This document shows positions 15,733-23,817 of a stretch of 23,834 bases of DNA, piece after piece. A program made the translations under genes and the position numbers. Source of the DNA: an uncultured Selenomonadaceae bacterium (lineage in GTDB: Bacteria; Bacillota; Negativicutes; Selenomonadales; Selenomonadaceae); contig CACZOL010000147.1 of assembly GCA_902782705.1 (NCBI GenBank), positions 1 through 23,834 of the forward strand. The letters run 5' to 3'. Each line of letters opens with the position of its first letter. The first letter of the stretch is position 1. The notes below the pieces were generated by a model. It saw only the letters and a program-made list of their open reading frames with translations. It ran no database searches and was not told the origin of the DNA.

Positions 15733-15766
15733 CAAAGAACCGATATGAACGCGGGGAGGTGAGCGT

Positions 15767-16261
15767 TTGCTTCAGGTGGGAGATCAGGTCGTTTATCCGA
15801 TGCACGGCGCGGGTGTAATCTCAGAAATCGAACAATGCGAGGTCATGGGCGAGAAGAAGTCGTACTATGTCCTTCAGATGCCGATTGGAAATATGAAAGT
15901 GATGATTCCGATAGATAATGTGGATAATATCGGACTTCGCGACGTGATTTCCAAAAAGGAAGTCGCGAAAGTGGCGGAAGTGTTGGCCGATGCGCCGGAG
16001 CGCGCGGTTGGAAGCTGGAACAAGCGCTTTCACGCAACGCTCACGCGTATGAAGACGGGAGATATTTGCGACGTTGCGGCCGTGGCGCGCAATTTGATTT
16101 TACAGGACCGGGTCCGCAAGATTTCCAGCGGCGAACGCAGGCTGCTCGACCTCGCGAAGCAGATCCTCGTCAGCGAGCTCGTTTACGCTTGCAAGAAGAC
16201 GCCGGAGGAGATCGGCGCGTGGATGGACGAAATTTTGGAAAAAAACGGATTCGATAAGTAG
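15767..16261 (+). CDS. carD: CarD-family RNA polymerase-binding transcription regulator
   Basis: The start is a TTG at 15767, seven bases after GGAGG (15755-15759); GTG 15776 is an alternative but would clip the domain. The 164-residue protein opens with the CarD/CdnL/TRCF RNA-polymerase-interacting domain (VGDQVVYPMHGAGVI, then IPIDNVDNIGLR). An all-helical DNA-binding half follows, with the conserved Trp in GSWNKR (W84) and the RKISSGERRLLDLAK segment. CarD proteins bind the beta subunit and stabilise open complexes, notably at rRNA and ribosomal promoters. The long leader, two promoters and structured RNA suggest that its own expression is controlled at several levels. Downstream order (PIN-TRAM, ispD, ispF) is common in related firmicutes. 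Confidence 0.94.
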   Translation: MLQVGDQVVYPMHGAGVISEIEQCEVMGEKKSYYVLQMPIGNMKVMIPIDNVDNIGLRDVISKKEVAKVAEVLADAPERAVGSWNKRFHATLTRMKTGDICDVAAVARNLILQDRVRKISSGERRLLDLAKQILVSELVYACKKTPEEIGAWMDEILEKNGFDK

Positions 16262-16343
16262 CAAAAGCAGAGTTGTTTTTGGACAAACGCGGATAAATCG
16301 TTATGACGAGGAAAGAATTTCCTCGTTGAAACGCTAAAAAGAG

Positions 16344-16365
16344 GATTTTGTCTATCGACAAAATC
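16344..16365 (+). promoter_or_regulatory. Perfect inverted repeat overlapping a -35 box (operator candidate)
   Basis: GATTTTGTC (16344-16352), a TATC loop and GACAAAATC (16357-16365) form a 9-base perfect inverted repeat. The right half overlaps the proposed -35 hexamer (16355-16360). It could be a repressor site, or simply part of the folded region around it. Confidence 0.4.
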
Positions 16366-16384
16366 TGGACAATGGCGTTATAAT
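16355..16384 (+). promoter_or_regulatory. Promoter for the PIN-TRAM gene
   Basis: TCGACA (16355-16360, five of six matches to consensus), an 18-base spacer and a consensus TATAAT (16379-16384). The start site is expected near 16391, about 47 bases before the gene's ATG. Confidence 0.6.
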
Positions 16385-16437
16385 GAATTTATCCGCTTTT
16401 TTATCCATTATTTATATGAAGGAAGGAGGTGAAAATT

Positions 16438-17622
16438 ATGCTTGATAAAGTTTTGCGCTTTTTCATTTCCGCTCTTTTAGCGGTGTCGGGAGCCGCTTTG
16501 ATGCAGCTCGCCAGTCCTTCGCTGACACGGTTCATCGGAACGGAGATCCTGAAAACGGACATGGGATTTTTCCGCATGACGCTCGCGGGGCTTCTCTGTA
16601 TTCTTGTGGGCGCGGCGATCGGCGCGCTGGTCGGTTCCTTGACGGCGTCGTATTTTATTTCGGCGCTGAAACGATTTTCCGCATGGGTGGAAACGCAGCT
16701 CAACAAAATGCCGATTCACGACGTAATCGCCGGTGCGGTAGGGCTTTCTCTCGGACTCATTCTTGCTACATTATTAGGCGCTGCGTTTTCGCGCATTCCC
16801 ATCGTGGGGAATTATATTCCGGTGGTGTTTGCGCTGGTATTCGGTTATCTGGGAATTCGCATCACGATGACGAAGCGCGAGGAGATTGCGGCGACGTTCG
16901 ACTTCATTCCGCGATTTTTTCGGGATATCATGAAAGCGCGCGAGGCGAGGCCGGAGTCGGTTCCCGTTCCGTTGGAGCCCTTGCCGGCGACGACTGCGAA
17001 ACCTGCGGGCGAGGACAGGCGGTACAAGCTCCTCGATACGAGCGCGATCATTGACGGACGCATCGCAGACGTGATTGACAGCGGATTCCTGGAAGGGACG
17101 CTGTTGATTCCCGTCTTCGTGCTGGAGGAGCTTCAGCGCATCGCGGATTCGGCGGACGCTTTGAAACGCGTACGCGGGCGGCGCGGACTGGACATCCTGC
17201 AAAAGATTCGCTCGGAGGAGAAACTGCCGGTGGAGATCGACAGCCGGGATTTCGATGACGTTGCGGAGGTCGATTCCAAACTGGTTCGGCTCGGACAGCT
17301 CGTCGGCGGCAAGATTGTCACGAACGATTACAACCTGAACAAGGTGTCGGAGCTTCGCGGTGTTCCGGTGCTGAACGTCAACGAGCTGGCAAACGCGGTG
17401 AAGCCGGTAGTCGTACCCGGCGAGTCCATGCGCGTGACGGTCGTTAAAGACGGCAAGGAGCAGGGACAGGGTGTCGCGTATCTCGACGACGGTACGATGA
17501 TCGTCATCGAGGGCGGCCACCGTCATCTGAACCAGGCAATCGACGTAGAAGTGACGTCGGCGCTGCAAACGGCGGCGGGACGTATGATTTTCGCGAAGCC
17601 TCGACGGTACGCGAAAGGGTAA
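16438..17622 (+). CDS. Membrane-anchored PIN-TRAM domain protein (YacL-like)
   Basis: A 394-residue protein with four predicted membrane helices (about 5-25, 47-69, 95-117, 119-143). A PIN nuclease-like domain follows, with acidic residues at YKLLDTSAIIDGR (D200), VLEELQ (E230/E231) and VTNDYNLN (D297). The C-terminal TRAM domain is at about 325-385 (VVVPGESMRVTVVKDGKEQG...). This is the architecture of Bacillus YacL, a proposed membrane-tethered ribonuclease whose substrate is not known to me. AGGAGG at 16424-16429 favours the ATG at 16438 over the GTG at 16429. Its location between carD and ispD matches related genomes. A terminator-like hairpin follows, so the isoprenoid genes may depend on read-through. 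Confidence 0.93.
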   Translation: MLDKVLRFFISALLAVSGAALMQLASPSLTRFIGTEILKTDMGFFRMTLAGLLCILVGAAIGALVGSLTASYFISALKRFSAWVETQLNKMPIHDVIAGAVGLSLGLILATLLGAAFSRIPIVGNYIPVVFALVFGYLGIRITMTKREEIAATFDFIPRFFRDIMKAREARPESVPVPLEPLPATTAKPAGEDRRYKLLDTSAIIDGRIADVIDSGFLEGTLLIPVFVLEELQRIADSADALKRVRGRRGLDILQKIRSEEKLPVEIDSRDFDDVAEVDSKLVRLGQLVGGKIVTNDYNLNKVSELRGVPVLNVNELANAVKPVVVPGESMRVTVVKDGKEQGQGVAYLDDGTMIVIEGGHRHLNQAIDVEVTSALQTAAGRMIFAKPRRYAKG

Positions 17623-17631
17623 GAAATACGA

Positions 17632-17669
17632 GGAGTGAAGACAAGGCGACGCTTTGCTTCACTCCTTTT
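17632..17669 (+). terminator. Terminator-like hairpin between the PIN-TRAM gene and ispD
   Basis: GGAGTGAAG (17632-17640) pairs with CTTCACTCC (17657-17665). After one bulged A, CAAGGC pairs with GCTTTG (including one G-U) to extend the stem, and TTTT follows at 17666-17669. I see no promoter between it and ispD, so it probably attenuates rather than ends transcription. Confidence 0.7.
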
Positions 17670-17699
17670 GTATAGGAAACGATGAAAAGGAGCGTTTCT

Positions 17700-18524
17700 A
17701 TGGTTACGGTGATTTTTCCGGCGGCGGGAGAAGGACGCCGCATGAACGCGGGGAAGAATAAAGTCCTTTTGGAACTTTTGGGCAGGCCGATCCTCGTTCA
17801 GACACTGCTGCGTTTTTCCGAGTGTGCGTCGGTGGACGATTTCATCGTCGTGGTCGGAGAGGAAGATGTGGAAAAGGTGACGACGACACTGGCGAAAACC
17901 GGTGGGCTGAAGCCGTTTCGCGTGGTCGCGGGCGGTTCGGAGCGTCAGTACAGCGTGCGAAACGGTATCGCGGCGCTGCCCCCCGACACGGAGATAGTGC
18001 TCGTCCATGACGCGGCGCGTCCGCTCGTTTCGGTGAAAACGATCGAAGCGGTGGTCGCGGAGGCGTGGCGCAGCGGCGCGGCCATTGCGGCGGTGCGTGC
18101 GAAAAACACGATCAAAATCGTGCGCGGGGACGGCGTCGTCGAGTCGACGCCGGAGCGCGCGAAGCTCTGGGAAGTGCAGACGCCGCAGGGATTTCGGCGC
18201 GACATCTTGGAAGAGGCATATCGGCGCGCGGAAGCGGAAAGCTTTCTCGGGACGGACGATGCAGGACTCGTGGAGCGGTTGGGACTTCCTGTGCGCGTAG
18301 TCGAGGGCAGCTATCGGAATATCAAAGTCACGACGCCGGAAGACCTTTGGGTGGTCGAGACTTTCATGCAGCGTGATATCGTGAGAAACGTCAAAGCAAG
18401 AATGGAGAGCGCAGGTGAAGATATAGACGCGGCGCTCGACGGGCTGGACGCGTTCGCCGACAAACTGGCCGCGACGGTCAGCGAAAAGATTCGGGCGTAC
18501 CGGAACAAGGGGGAGAAAAAATGA
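17700..18524 (+). CDS. ispD: 2-C-methyl-D-erythritol 4-phosphate cytidylyltransferase with C-terminal tail
   Basis: Third step of the non-mevalonate (MEP) isoprenoid pathway: MEP plus CTP gives CDP-ME. The ATG at 17700 follows AAGGAG with 7 bases of spacing; an ATG at 17682 lies upstream of that site and is less likely. The nucleotide-binding motif [15 protein letters not shown] (8-21) and VHDAARPLV (about 102-110) are clear. At 274 residues it is longer than the usual 225-235. About 50 extra residues after the TTPEDLW end of the domain are predicted to be helical and charged ([20 protein letters not shown] and on). It is not an IspDF fusion, since ispF is separate and overlaps by 4 bases. 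Confidence 0.95.
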   Translation: MVTVIFPAAGEGRRMNAGKNKVLLELLGRPILVQTLLRFSECASVDDFIVVVGEEDVEKVTTTLAKTGGLKPFRVVAGGSERQYSVRNGIAALPPDTEIVLVHDAARPLVSVKTIEAVVAEAWRSGAAIAAVRAKNTIKIVRGDGVVESTPERAKLWEVQTPQGFRRDILEEAYRRAEAESFLGTDDAGLVERLGLPVRVVEGSYRNIKVTTPEDLWVVETFMQRDIVRNVKARMESAGEDIDAALDGLDAFADKLAATVSEKIRAYRNKGEKK

Positions 18525-19012
18525 CGCGGTTCGGCATGGGATATGACGTGCATCGACTCGTAGAAGGGCGCAGGCTGATTCTCGGCGGCGTGGAGATTCC
18601 TTGGGAAAAAGGACTTCTCGGGCATTCGGACGCAGACGTGCTGCTGCACGCGGTCGCGGACGCGTTGCTCGGCGCGGCAGCGCTTGGGGACATCGGGCGG
18701 CATTTTCCCGACACGGACGAAAAATTTGCGGGCGCGGACAGCATGAAACTGCTCGCGGAAGTTGTTCGTCTCATACGAGAAAAAGGTTATGGCGTCGGCA
18801 ACGTGGACGCGACGATTGTGGCGCAGGCGCCGAAACTTGCGCCGCATATCGGGCAAATGGCGGATAATATCGCCCGCGTTTTGGGCGTCGCGCGCGACTG
18901 TGTGAACGTCAAGGCGACGACGGAAGAACGCCTTGGCTTCACCGGCAGCGGCGACGGCATGTCGGCGTATGCCGTGGCGGGGCTGGAGCCGATTGCGGAG
19001 GAGCGCCGATGA
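18521..19012 (+). CDS. ispF: 2-C-methyl-D-erythritol 2,4-cyclodiphosphate synthase
   Basis: Fifth step of the MEP pathway: cyclises CDP-ME 2-phosphate, releasing CMP. The 163-residue length is typical. Metal-binding residues are D9 and H11 in GYDVHRL and H43 in [30 protein letters not shown] and [16 protein letters not shown] are all canonical. It starts on an ATGA overlap with ispD and ends on an ATGA overlap with sbcD, so the four genes ispD-ispF-sbcD-sbcC look translationally coupled. Confidence 0.97.
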   Translation: MTRFGMGYDVHRLVEGRRLILGGVEIPWEKGLLGHSDADVLLHAVADALLGAAALGDIGRHFPDTDEKFAGADSMKLLAEVVRLIREKGYGVGNVDATIVAQAPKLAPHIGQMADNIARVLGVARDCVNVKATTEERLGFTGSGDGMSAYAVAGLEPIAEERR

Positions 19013-20157
19013 GATTCGCGCATATTTCTGACCTGCATTTGGGGAAACGATTGCATGAGGTTTCTCTTTTGGAGGATCAGGCGTATATTTTAAATGAAAT
19101 TTGTAAAATCCTGCAGGATGAGAAACCGGATGCGGTCTTGATCGCCGGAGATATTTATGACAAGAGCGCGCCGTCGGCAGAGGCGGTGCGTCTGTTTGAC
19201 GATTTCCTTTCGGGGCTTTCGGCGGACGGGCAGACGGTTTTCGTCATCAGCGGCAATCATGATTCGGCGGCGCGGGTGGCCTATGGCGGGCGCATCATGG
19301 CAAAAGGCGGCGTCTATCTTTCCGCGCCCGAATATCGCGGCGAGGTCTATCCGGTACCCTTGGAGGACAAGGACGGCCGCGTCGATGTTTACCTGCTGCC
19401 GTTCATCAAGCCGATTCATGTTTCGCTGGCGTTTCCGGACGAGAAAATCGAGAGCTTTACGGACGCGCTGCGCGTCGCTGTAGAGCGGATGGCAGTCAAT
19501 CCAAGGCGGCGCAGTGTGTTGGTTGCCCATCAGTTCGTGACGGGCGCGGTGCGCTCGGACTCGGAAGAAGTATCCGTCGGCGGTTTGGACAATGTTGACG
19601 TTTCGGTTTTCGCGCCGTTTTCTTATGTCGCGCTTGGACATATCCACCGGCCGCAGAATATTGGATCGCCTCGCGTGCGTTATTCTGGCACGCCGCTCAA
19701 ATATTCCTTTTCCGAGGCGGGGGACGAGAAATCCATTACGATTGCGGAACTGGACGCGGAGGGTGCGGTTTCCGTTTGCACGATCCCGTTGAAGCCGAAA
19801 CGCGATTTGAGGGAAATCAAGGGAACATACGACGAATTGATGAAAAGGGAGAATTACGAAGGAACGGAGACGGACGACTATTTGCGCGTGATCCTGACCG
19901 ACGAAATCGATGTTCCTGACGCAATGCGAAAGCTGAAAACCGTCTATCCGAACGTCCTGCGGCTCGACTACGACAACGCGCGCACGCAAAGCGGCGCGAT
20001 TTTTGGCGATCTGCCGGCGACGGAAGCGAAGGATCCCTTTGCGCTCGTAGAGGACTTTTACAGCCGACAGAACAATCAGCCGATGAACGAGGCGCAGGCC
20101 GAGTATATGAAAACGCTGATTGCGCGGATATGGGGGGAAGAGGCATGCGGCCGCTGA
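19009..20157 (+). CDS. sbcD: SbcCD nuclease subunit D (Mre11 family)
   Basis: Mn2+-dependent exo/endonuclease subunit that, with SbcC, opens DNA hairpins and processes breaks. The 382 residues contain the calcineurin-like phosphoesterase motifs HISDLHLGK (D8, H10), AGDIYDKS (D48), ISGNHDS (N83, H84), LVAHQFV and GHIHRPQ, followed by the C-terminal capping region. The length is usual. It shares ATGA with ispF and overlaps sbcC by 13 bases. Linkage of a DNA-repair pair to isoprenoid genes has no obvious functional meaning. Confidence 0.96.
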   Translation: MRFAHISDLHLGKRLHEVSLLEDQAYILNEICKILQDEKPDAVLIAGDIYDKSAPSAEAVRLFDDFLSGLSADGQTVFVISGNHDSAARVAYGGRIMAKGGVYLSAPEYRGEVYPVPLEDKDGRVDVYLLPFIKPIHVSLAFPDEKIESFTDALRVAVERMAVNPRRRSVLVAHQFVTGAVRSDSEEVSVGGLDNVDVSVFAPFSYVALGHIHRPQNIGSPRVRYSGTPLKYSFSEAGDEKSITIAELDAEGAVSVCTIPLKPKRDLREIKGTYDELMKRENYEGTETDDYLRVILTDEIDVPDAMRKLKTVYPNVLRLDYDNARTQSGAIFGDLPATEAKDPFALVEDFYSRQNNQPMNEAQAEYMKTLIARIWGEEACGR

Positions 20158-22910
20158 CATTGACGATGACGGGTTTCGGCCCCTACGCGGGAAAAGAGCA
20201 GATCGACTTTTCGCGCCTCGGCGACCGCGGGCTTTACTTGATTACGGGGGACACGGGAGCCGGCAAGACGACGATTTTCGACGCCATCGTGTTCGCGTTG
20301 TACGGAGAGACCAGCGGCGGTATCCGCACGGCTTCCATGCTTCGCTCGAAATATGCGGACGCGGCCACGCCGACGAATGTGGAGCTTCATTTCCTCTATC
20401 ACGGCAAGGAATACACGGTGAAACGAAATCCCGAGTACACGCGTCCGAAGCAGCGCGGCACGGGCATGACGGGAGAAAAGGCGAACGCGACGCTCATCTT
20501 GCCCGACGGGACGGCGCTGACGAAGGAGCGCGAAGTGACGAGGCGCATCACGGAGCTTTTGGGCATCGACGCGAGTCAGTTCATGCAGATCGCGATGATC
20601 GCGCAGGGCGATTTCTTGCGGCTGCTGCTGGCGGGGACGAAAGACCGGCAGGAGATTTTCCGCCGCATTTTCCGGACGGAGGCTTTTGAGCGACTGGCCG
20701 AGGCCGTGCGCGCCGATGCGAACGCGCTGGGCGAGGAGTGCAGGAACGCGCGGAAGGAGATCGACCGCCAGATGGGGGCGATCGACTGCGCTGAGGACTG
20801 CTCGCGGGCAGAGGAAGTGCAGAAAGCGAGGGTGGGCGCGCTCCCGGCGGGGGAAGCGGCGGCGCTGTTGGCCGCGTTGGTTGCGGACGACGAAGGGACG
20901 GAGAAAGCAGAAACAGAAAAATTGGATCGGCTCGAAGAGCAAATCGGCGCATTGAACGCGAGGATAGGAAAAGCGGGCGAGATCGAGAAACAGCGCGGAC
21001 AGCTGAAAGAAGCGGAAAAATCGGAGCCACAGATGCGATCGGAGCTCGGCTCGTTGAAGGAAGCGGCGGAGCAGGCGGCGGCGCGCATGACGGATGCGGA
21101 CAAGCTGGCGCAGGAGCAGGCGAAGATCGAGGCGCAGCTTCCCGACTACGATGCGGCGGAAGCAAAGCGCGCCGAGGTTTCGAGTCTTGCGGCGCAGGCC
21201 CAAAAGGCCGTCGGGGACGAGCAAAAGGCGGCGGCGGAGAAAGAGGCCGCGCAAAAGCGTATACAGGAAGCGCGGGAACAGCTTTCCGCCCTTGCGGACG
21301 TCGGGGAAACGATGGAAAAGCTTCGGAATGAACGGGCAGAAAAGATCCGTCGGAAAAAAGAGATCGATGCTCTCGCTGACGAAATGAAGCGCTATGAAAA
21401 GTTGTATACCGACATCAATGCCATGAAAAAAGAATACGAGGCGAAGATAAAGGATTGGGAGCAAAAGGCGCTGCGGCATTCGCATGCGGAAGGCGCTTTC
21501 CTCTCGGAGCAGGCAGGCTATATGGCGCAAAATCTCGAAGAGGGAGCGCCGTGTCCCGTTTGCGGTTCCCTAGAGCACCCGCGCCTTGCGGCGATTTCGG
21601 AGAACGCGCCGAAGGAGGCGGAGGTGCAGTCGCTTCAAAAGGAAAGAGACGACGCGAAGGCGGTGCTCGATAGACTGCAGGGCGGCGTCGAGCAGGGGAC
21701 GAAGGACTTTTTCGCCCGCAAGGAAGCGCTTTTGAAAATGATTACCGAGCGCCTGGGGAATTACGATACGAAGGAGGCGCGCGTCCGTATTCCCGAAGCA
21801 GTCTCCAGGCTCGACGGGGAGCTTCGCGCCGTCGAGAAAGAGATACAGACGAAGGAGCAGGACGCCAAGCGCAAGGCGGCCCTCGAACAGGCGGTTCCGC
21901 AGGACGAAAAGAAAAGCGAGGAAGCCGAGAAACGGCTTCGCGACGCGAGCGCGCTGCGTACGGCGACGGAGACGAAGCAGGGAGAAGCAAAAAAAGCGCT
22001 GGACGAATTGACGGGGAAATTGCAGTTCCACTCAAAGAAGGAAGCGGAAAAGAAGATCCAATCGCTGCGCGCGGAATACGAATCCCTGAAGAAGGAAAAG
22101 GAAAACAGGGAGAAAGCGGCGCAAGTCAAAGAAAAGGAGCTTGCGGCTTTGCACGAAAAGATTAAGACGCTGAAGGAAAGTATCGCCGACGCGCCGCAGG
22201 AAAATCTTGACGCGCTCCGCAGCGAGATGACGCAGCGTGCGGGTGACAGGAAAGGCTTGTTGGAGCGTCAAAAAAAGCTCCATACGCGTGCGGAGAGAAA
22301 CCGCGCGACGCTTTCCTCTATTCAGGAAACGTCGGATTCGTTGGAAAAACTCGAAGTGCGATTTGCATGGCTCAATGCCCTTGCCGAGACGGTGACGGGG
22401 CAGATGAGCGGCAAGGAAAAAGTCATGCTCGAGACTTATGTGCAGATGAGGTACTTCGACCGCATCGTCAGCCGGGCGAACAGGCGCCTTCTCGTCATGT
22501 CGGACGGACAGTACGAGCTGCGCCGCCGCATGGAAGCCGCGACGAACAAAAGCCAGAGCGGTCTCGATCTCGACGTTGTCGATCATTACAACGGCTCGGT
22601 GCGCGGCGTCGAGACTTTGTCCGGCGGCGAGTCTTTCAAGGCGTCGCTCTCGCTGGCGCTCGGTCTCGCCGACGAGATCCAGTCTTCGGCGGGAGGCGTC
22701 GAGCTCGATACGCTGTTCGTGGATGAGGGCTTCGGTTCCCTCGACGACGAATCCTTGGAGCAGGCCATGCGCGCGTTGGCGGATCTTGCCGAGGGGCGCC
22801 GCCTCGTCGGCGTCATCTCCCACGTCGGGACATTGAAGGAGCGGATCGACAAAAAGATTATCGTCAAAAAAGACCGGGAAATGGGCAGCCGCGTTAGAAT
22901 CGAGGCATAG
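20145..22910 (+). CDS. sbcC: SbcCD ATPase subunit C (Rad50/SMC-like)
   Basis: A 921-residue SMC-like ATPase, partner of SbcD. Walker A GDTGAGKT is at 35-42, two long charged coiled-coil arms occupy about 190-460 and 490-760, and the zinc-hook CPVC (C470, C473) lies between them near the middle. The signature LSGGESFKASLSLALGLAD is near 824 and Walker B TLFVDEGFGSLDDE near 855. The length is somewhat below E. coli SbcC (about 1050) and near that of firmicute versions. ATG 20145 is preferred because GGGGGAAGAGG lies just before it; the in-frame ATG 20130 is upstream of that site. No terminator lies between its stop and the rplU promoter. Confidence 0.96.
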   Translation: MRPLTLTMTGFGPYAGKEQIDFSRLGDRGLYLITGDTGAGKTTIFDAIVFALYGETSGGIRTASMLRSKYADAATPTNVELHFLYHGKEYTVKRNPEYTRPKQRGTGMTGEKANATLILPDGTALTKEREVTRRITELLGIDASQFMQIAMIAQGDFLRLLLAGTKDRQEIFRRIFRTEAFERLAEAVRADANALGEECRNARKEIDRQMGAIDCAEDCSRAEEVQKARVGALPAGEAAALLAALVADDEGTEKAETEKLDRLEEQIGALNARIGKAGEIEKQRGQLKEAEKSEPQMRSELGSLKEAAEQAAARMTDADKLAQEQAKIEAQLPDYDAAEAKRAEVSSLAAQAQKAVGDEQKAAAEKEAAQKRIQEAREQLSALADVGETMEKLRNERAEKIRRKKEIDALADEMKRYEKLYTDINAMKKEYEAKIKDWEQKALRHSHAEGAFLSEQAGYMAQNLEEGAPCPVCGSLEHPRLAAISENAPKEAEVQSLQKERDDAKAVLDRLQGGVEQGTKDFFARKEALLKMITERLGNYDTKEARVRIPEAVSRLDGELRAVEKEIQTKEQDAKRKAALEQAVPQDEKKSEEAEKRLRDASALRTATETKQGEAKKALDELTGKLQFHSKKEAEKKIQSLRAEYESLKKEKENREKAAQVKEKELAALHEKIKTLKESIADAPQENLDALRSEMTQRAGDRKGLLERQKKLHTRAERNRATLSSIQETSDSLEKLEVRFAWLNALAETVTGQMSGKEKVMLETYVQMRYFDRIVSRANRRLLVMSDGQYELRRRMEAATNKSQSGLDLDVVDHYNGSVRGVETLSGGESFKASLSLALGLADEIQSSAGGVELDTLFVDEGFGSLDDESLEQAMRALADLAEGRRLVGVISHVGTLKERIDKKIIVKKDREMGSRVRIEA

Positions 22911-22911
22911 T

Positions 22912-22940
22912 TTGACAACCTATCTTCCTTGTGGTATCAT
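22912..22940 (+). promoter_or_regulatory. Promoter for the rplU operon
   Basis: A consensus TTGACA (22912-22917), a 17-base spacer and TATCAT (22935-22940), starting one base after the sbcC stop. The start site is expected near 22947, giving an unusually long leader of about 215 bases. Confidence 0.8.
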
Positions 22941-22950
22941 ATCGACGGTC

Positions 22951-22996
22951 AAATGCGCGTGTGCGCATTTTCCCCAACCGCGCGGCGAGGTTTTTT
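22951..22996 (+). terminator. Two leader hairpins with T run, attenuator candidate before rplU
   Basis: AAATGCGC (22951-22958) and GCGCATTT (22963-22970) form a perfect 8-bp hairpin with loop GTGT. Next, AACC (22976-22979) pairs with GGTT (22989-22992), with CG/CG inside past a G-A mismatch, and six T cover 22991-22996. The first is convincing as a hairpin; the second is short. Together they could end sbcC read-through or attenuate rplU transcripts. Confidence 0.45.
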
Positions 22997-23019
22997 AGAA
23001 ACATGTTATCGCGCAGGGC

Positions 23020-23102
23020 AAATTTTCATAGGCAAGGCGGCAGGCGCGAAGTCGTAGTCAGAGCGCTACGTCGAGCGCCGACAACGACGCCTATGGAAAT
23101 TT
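23020..23102 (+). ncRNA. Structured leader RNA element, copy B (rplU 5' UTR)
   Basis: A 14-bp closing stem (23020-23033 with 23089-23102, one G-U) surrounds GGCG/CGCC (23043-23046/23076-23079) and a core hairpin of GAAGTCGTAG (23048-23057) and CTACGTCGAG (23066-23075) with loop TCAGAGCG. ACAACGAC follows (23081-23088). Its core matches copy A at 15657-15732, while the closing stems differ in sequence. It may belong to a ribosomal-protein L21 leader class, which would make autogenous control by L21 plausible, but I cannot confirm the family. Confidence 0.75.
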
Positions 23103-23161
23103 GAGCAAGCGAGGGTGTACCGTAGTCGGCGAGTAAACCATCAGGGAGGTGTAAAGAAAAG

Positions 23162-23473
23162 ATGTACGCGATTATCAAGACAGGCGGCAAGCAGTACAAG
23201 GTGGCCGAGGGCGATACGATTTACGTTGAGAAGCTCGAAGCAGCCGTAGACGACGCCGTCACGTTTGATCAGGTGCTTACGGTCGTTGCAGACAGCGGCG
23301 TCACAGTCGGCAAACCGTTGGTCAGCGGCGCGAAGGTTACTGGCAAAGTACTGGAGCAGGGCAAGGAAAAGAAGATCCTCGTCTTCAAGTACAAGGCTAA
23401 GTCCAATTACCGTCGCCGTCAGGGCCATCGTCAGCCGTTCACGAAAGTCGCCATCGAGAAGATCGAGGCATAA
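23162..23473 (+). CDS. rplU: 50S ribosomal protein L21
   Basis: A 103-residue protein with the full L21 pattern: [24 protein letters not shown], and the C-terminal [19 protein letters not shown] rRNA-binding loop. L21 binds 23S rRNA in the 50S subunit. The ribosome binding site AGGGAGG (23143-23149) is 12 bases from the ATG, longer than usual. It is the first gene of the L21-Prp-L27 operon, with a long structured leader upstream. GAGGC/GCCTC (23465-23478) forms a small hairpin around the stop codon, just before prp. Confidence 0.98.
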   Translation: MYAIIKTGGKQYKVAEGDTIYVEKLEAAVDDAVTFDQVLTVVADSGVTVGKPLVSGAKVTGKVLEQGKEKKILVFKYKAKSNYRRRQGHRQPFTKVAIEKIEA

Positions 23474-23479
23474 GCCTCT

Positions 23480-23812
23480 ATGATCGAGGTCGAAATTTAC
23501 GAAGAAAGAGACGGCAGGATATCCGCCTTTTCTGTGCAAGGGCACAGCGGTACTGCGCCGAAGGGCCGGGATATTGTCTGCGCGGGCGTTTCCGCTTTGT
23601 CGCAGACCGCTCTTTTGGGCTTAGGAAGGCATTTGCACCGGGAAATAGATTTTCATATCGATCCGAGCGGGGACCTTCATATGAAGCTCAGGGAAGCGCC
23701 TGATGATTTATCGGAAGCCATATTGAGGACGATGCGTCTGGGGATTGAAGAGATAGAAAAGGCCTACCCCGACGCCGTCCGGTTGCGGATTACGAAAGAA
23801 TCCGGGAGGTGA
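23480..23812 (+). CDS. prp: Ribosomal-processing cysteine protease Prp (YsxB-like)
   Basis: A 110-residue protein with the family's catalytic histidine in QGHSGTAPKGRDIVCAGVSA (H22) and catalytic cysteine in the same motif (C34). In Staphylococcus aureus, Prp removes an N-terminal extension from ribosomal protein L27, a step needed for a functional ribosome. The place between rplU and rpmA is the conserved one. Its own ribosome binding site is poor: GAGG at 23465-23468 lies inside the stop-codon hairpin of rplU. Expression probably relies on ribosomes finishing rplU. Confidence 0.95.
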   Translation: MIEVEIYEERDGRISAFSVQGHSGTAPKGRDIVCAGVSALSQTALLGLGRHLHREIDFHIDPSGDLHMKLREAPDDLSEAILRTMRLGIEEIEKAYPDAVRLRITKESGR

Positions 23813-23817
23813 AGGTT

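Larger units (their letters stand above)
16289..16402 (+). terminator. Branched palindromic element with T run after carD
   Basis: GCGGATAAAT (16289-16298) is the exact reverse complement of ATTTATCCGC (16387-16396), and six T follow (16397-16402). Between the arms sit two further hairpins: ACGAGGAAA/TTTCCTCGT (16306-16314/16318-16326), and an AACGC/GCGTT stem (16330-16334/16375-16379) enclosing GATTTTGTC/GACAAAATC. The whole could fold as a three-way junction ending carD transcription. The stem is long-range, so its activity as a terminator is uncertain. Confidence 0.5.

Noticed and set aside
20076..21530. A 484-codon open frame on the minus strand opposite sbcC
   Set aside because: It is very rich in Arg, Leu and Phe, has no recognisable domain, and lies antisense to the well-supported sbcC frame. 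GC-rich coding DNA often leaves such frames open.
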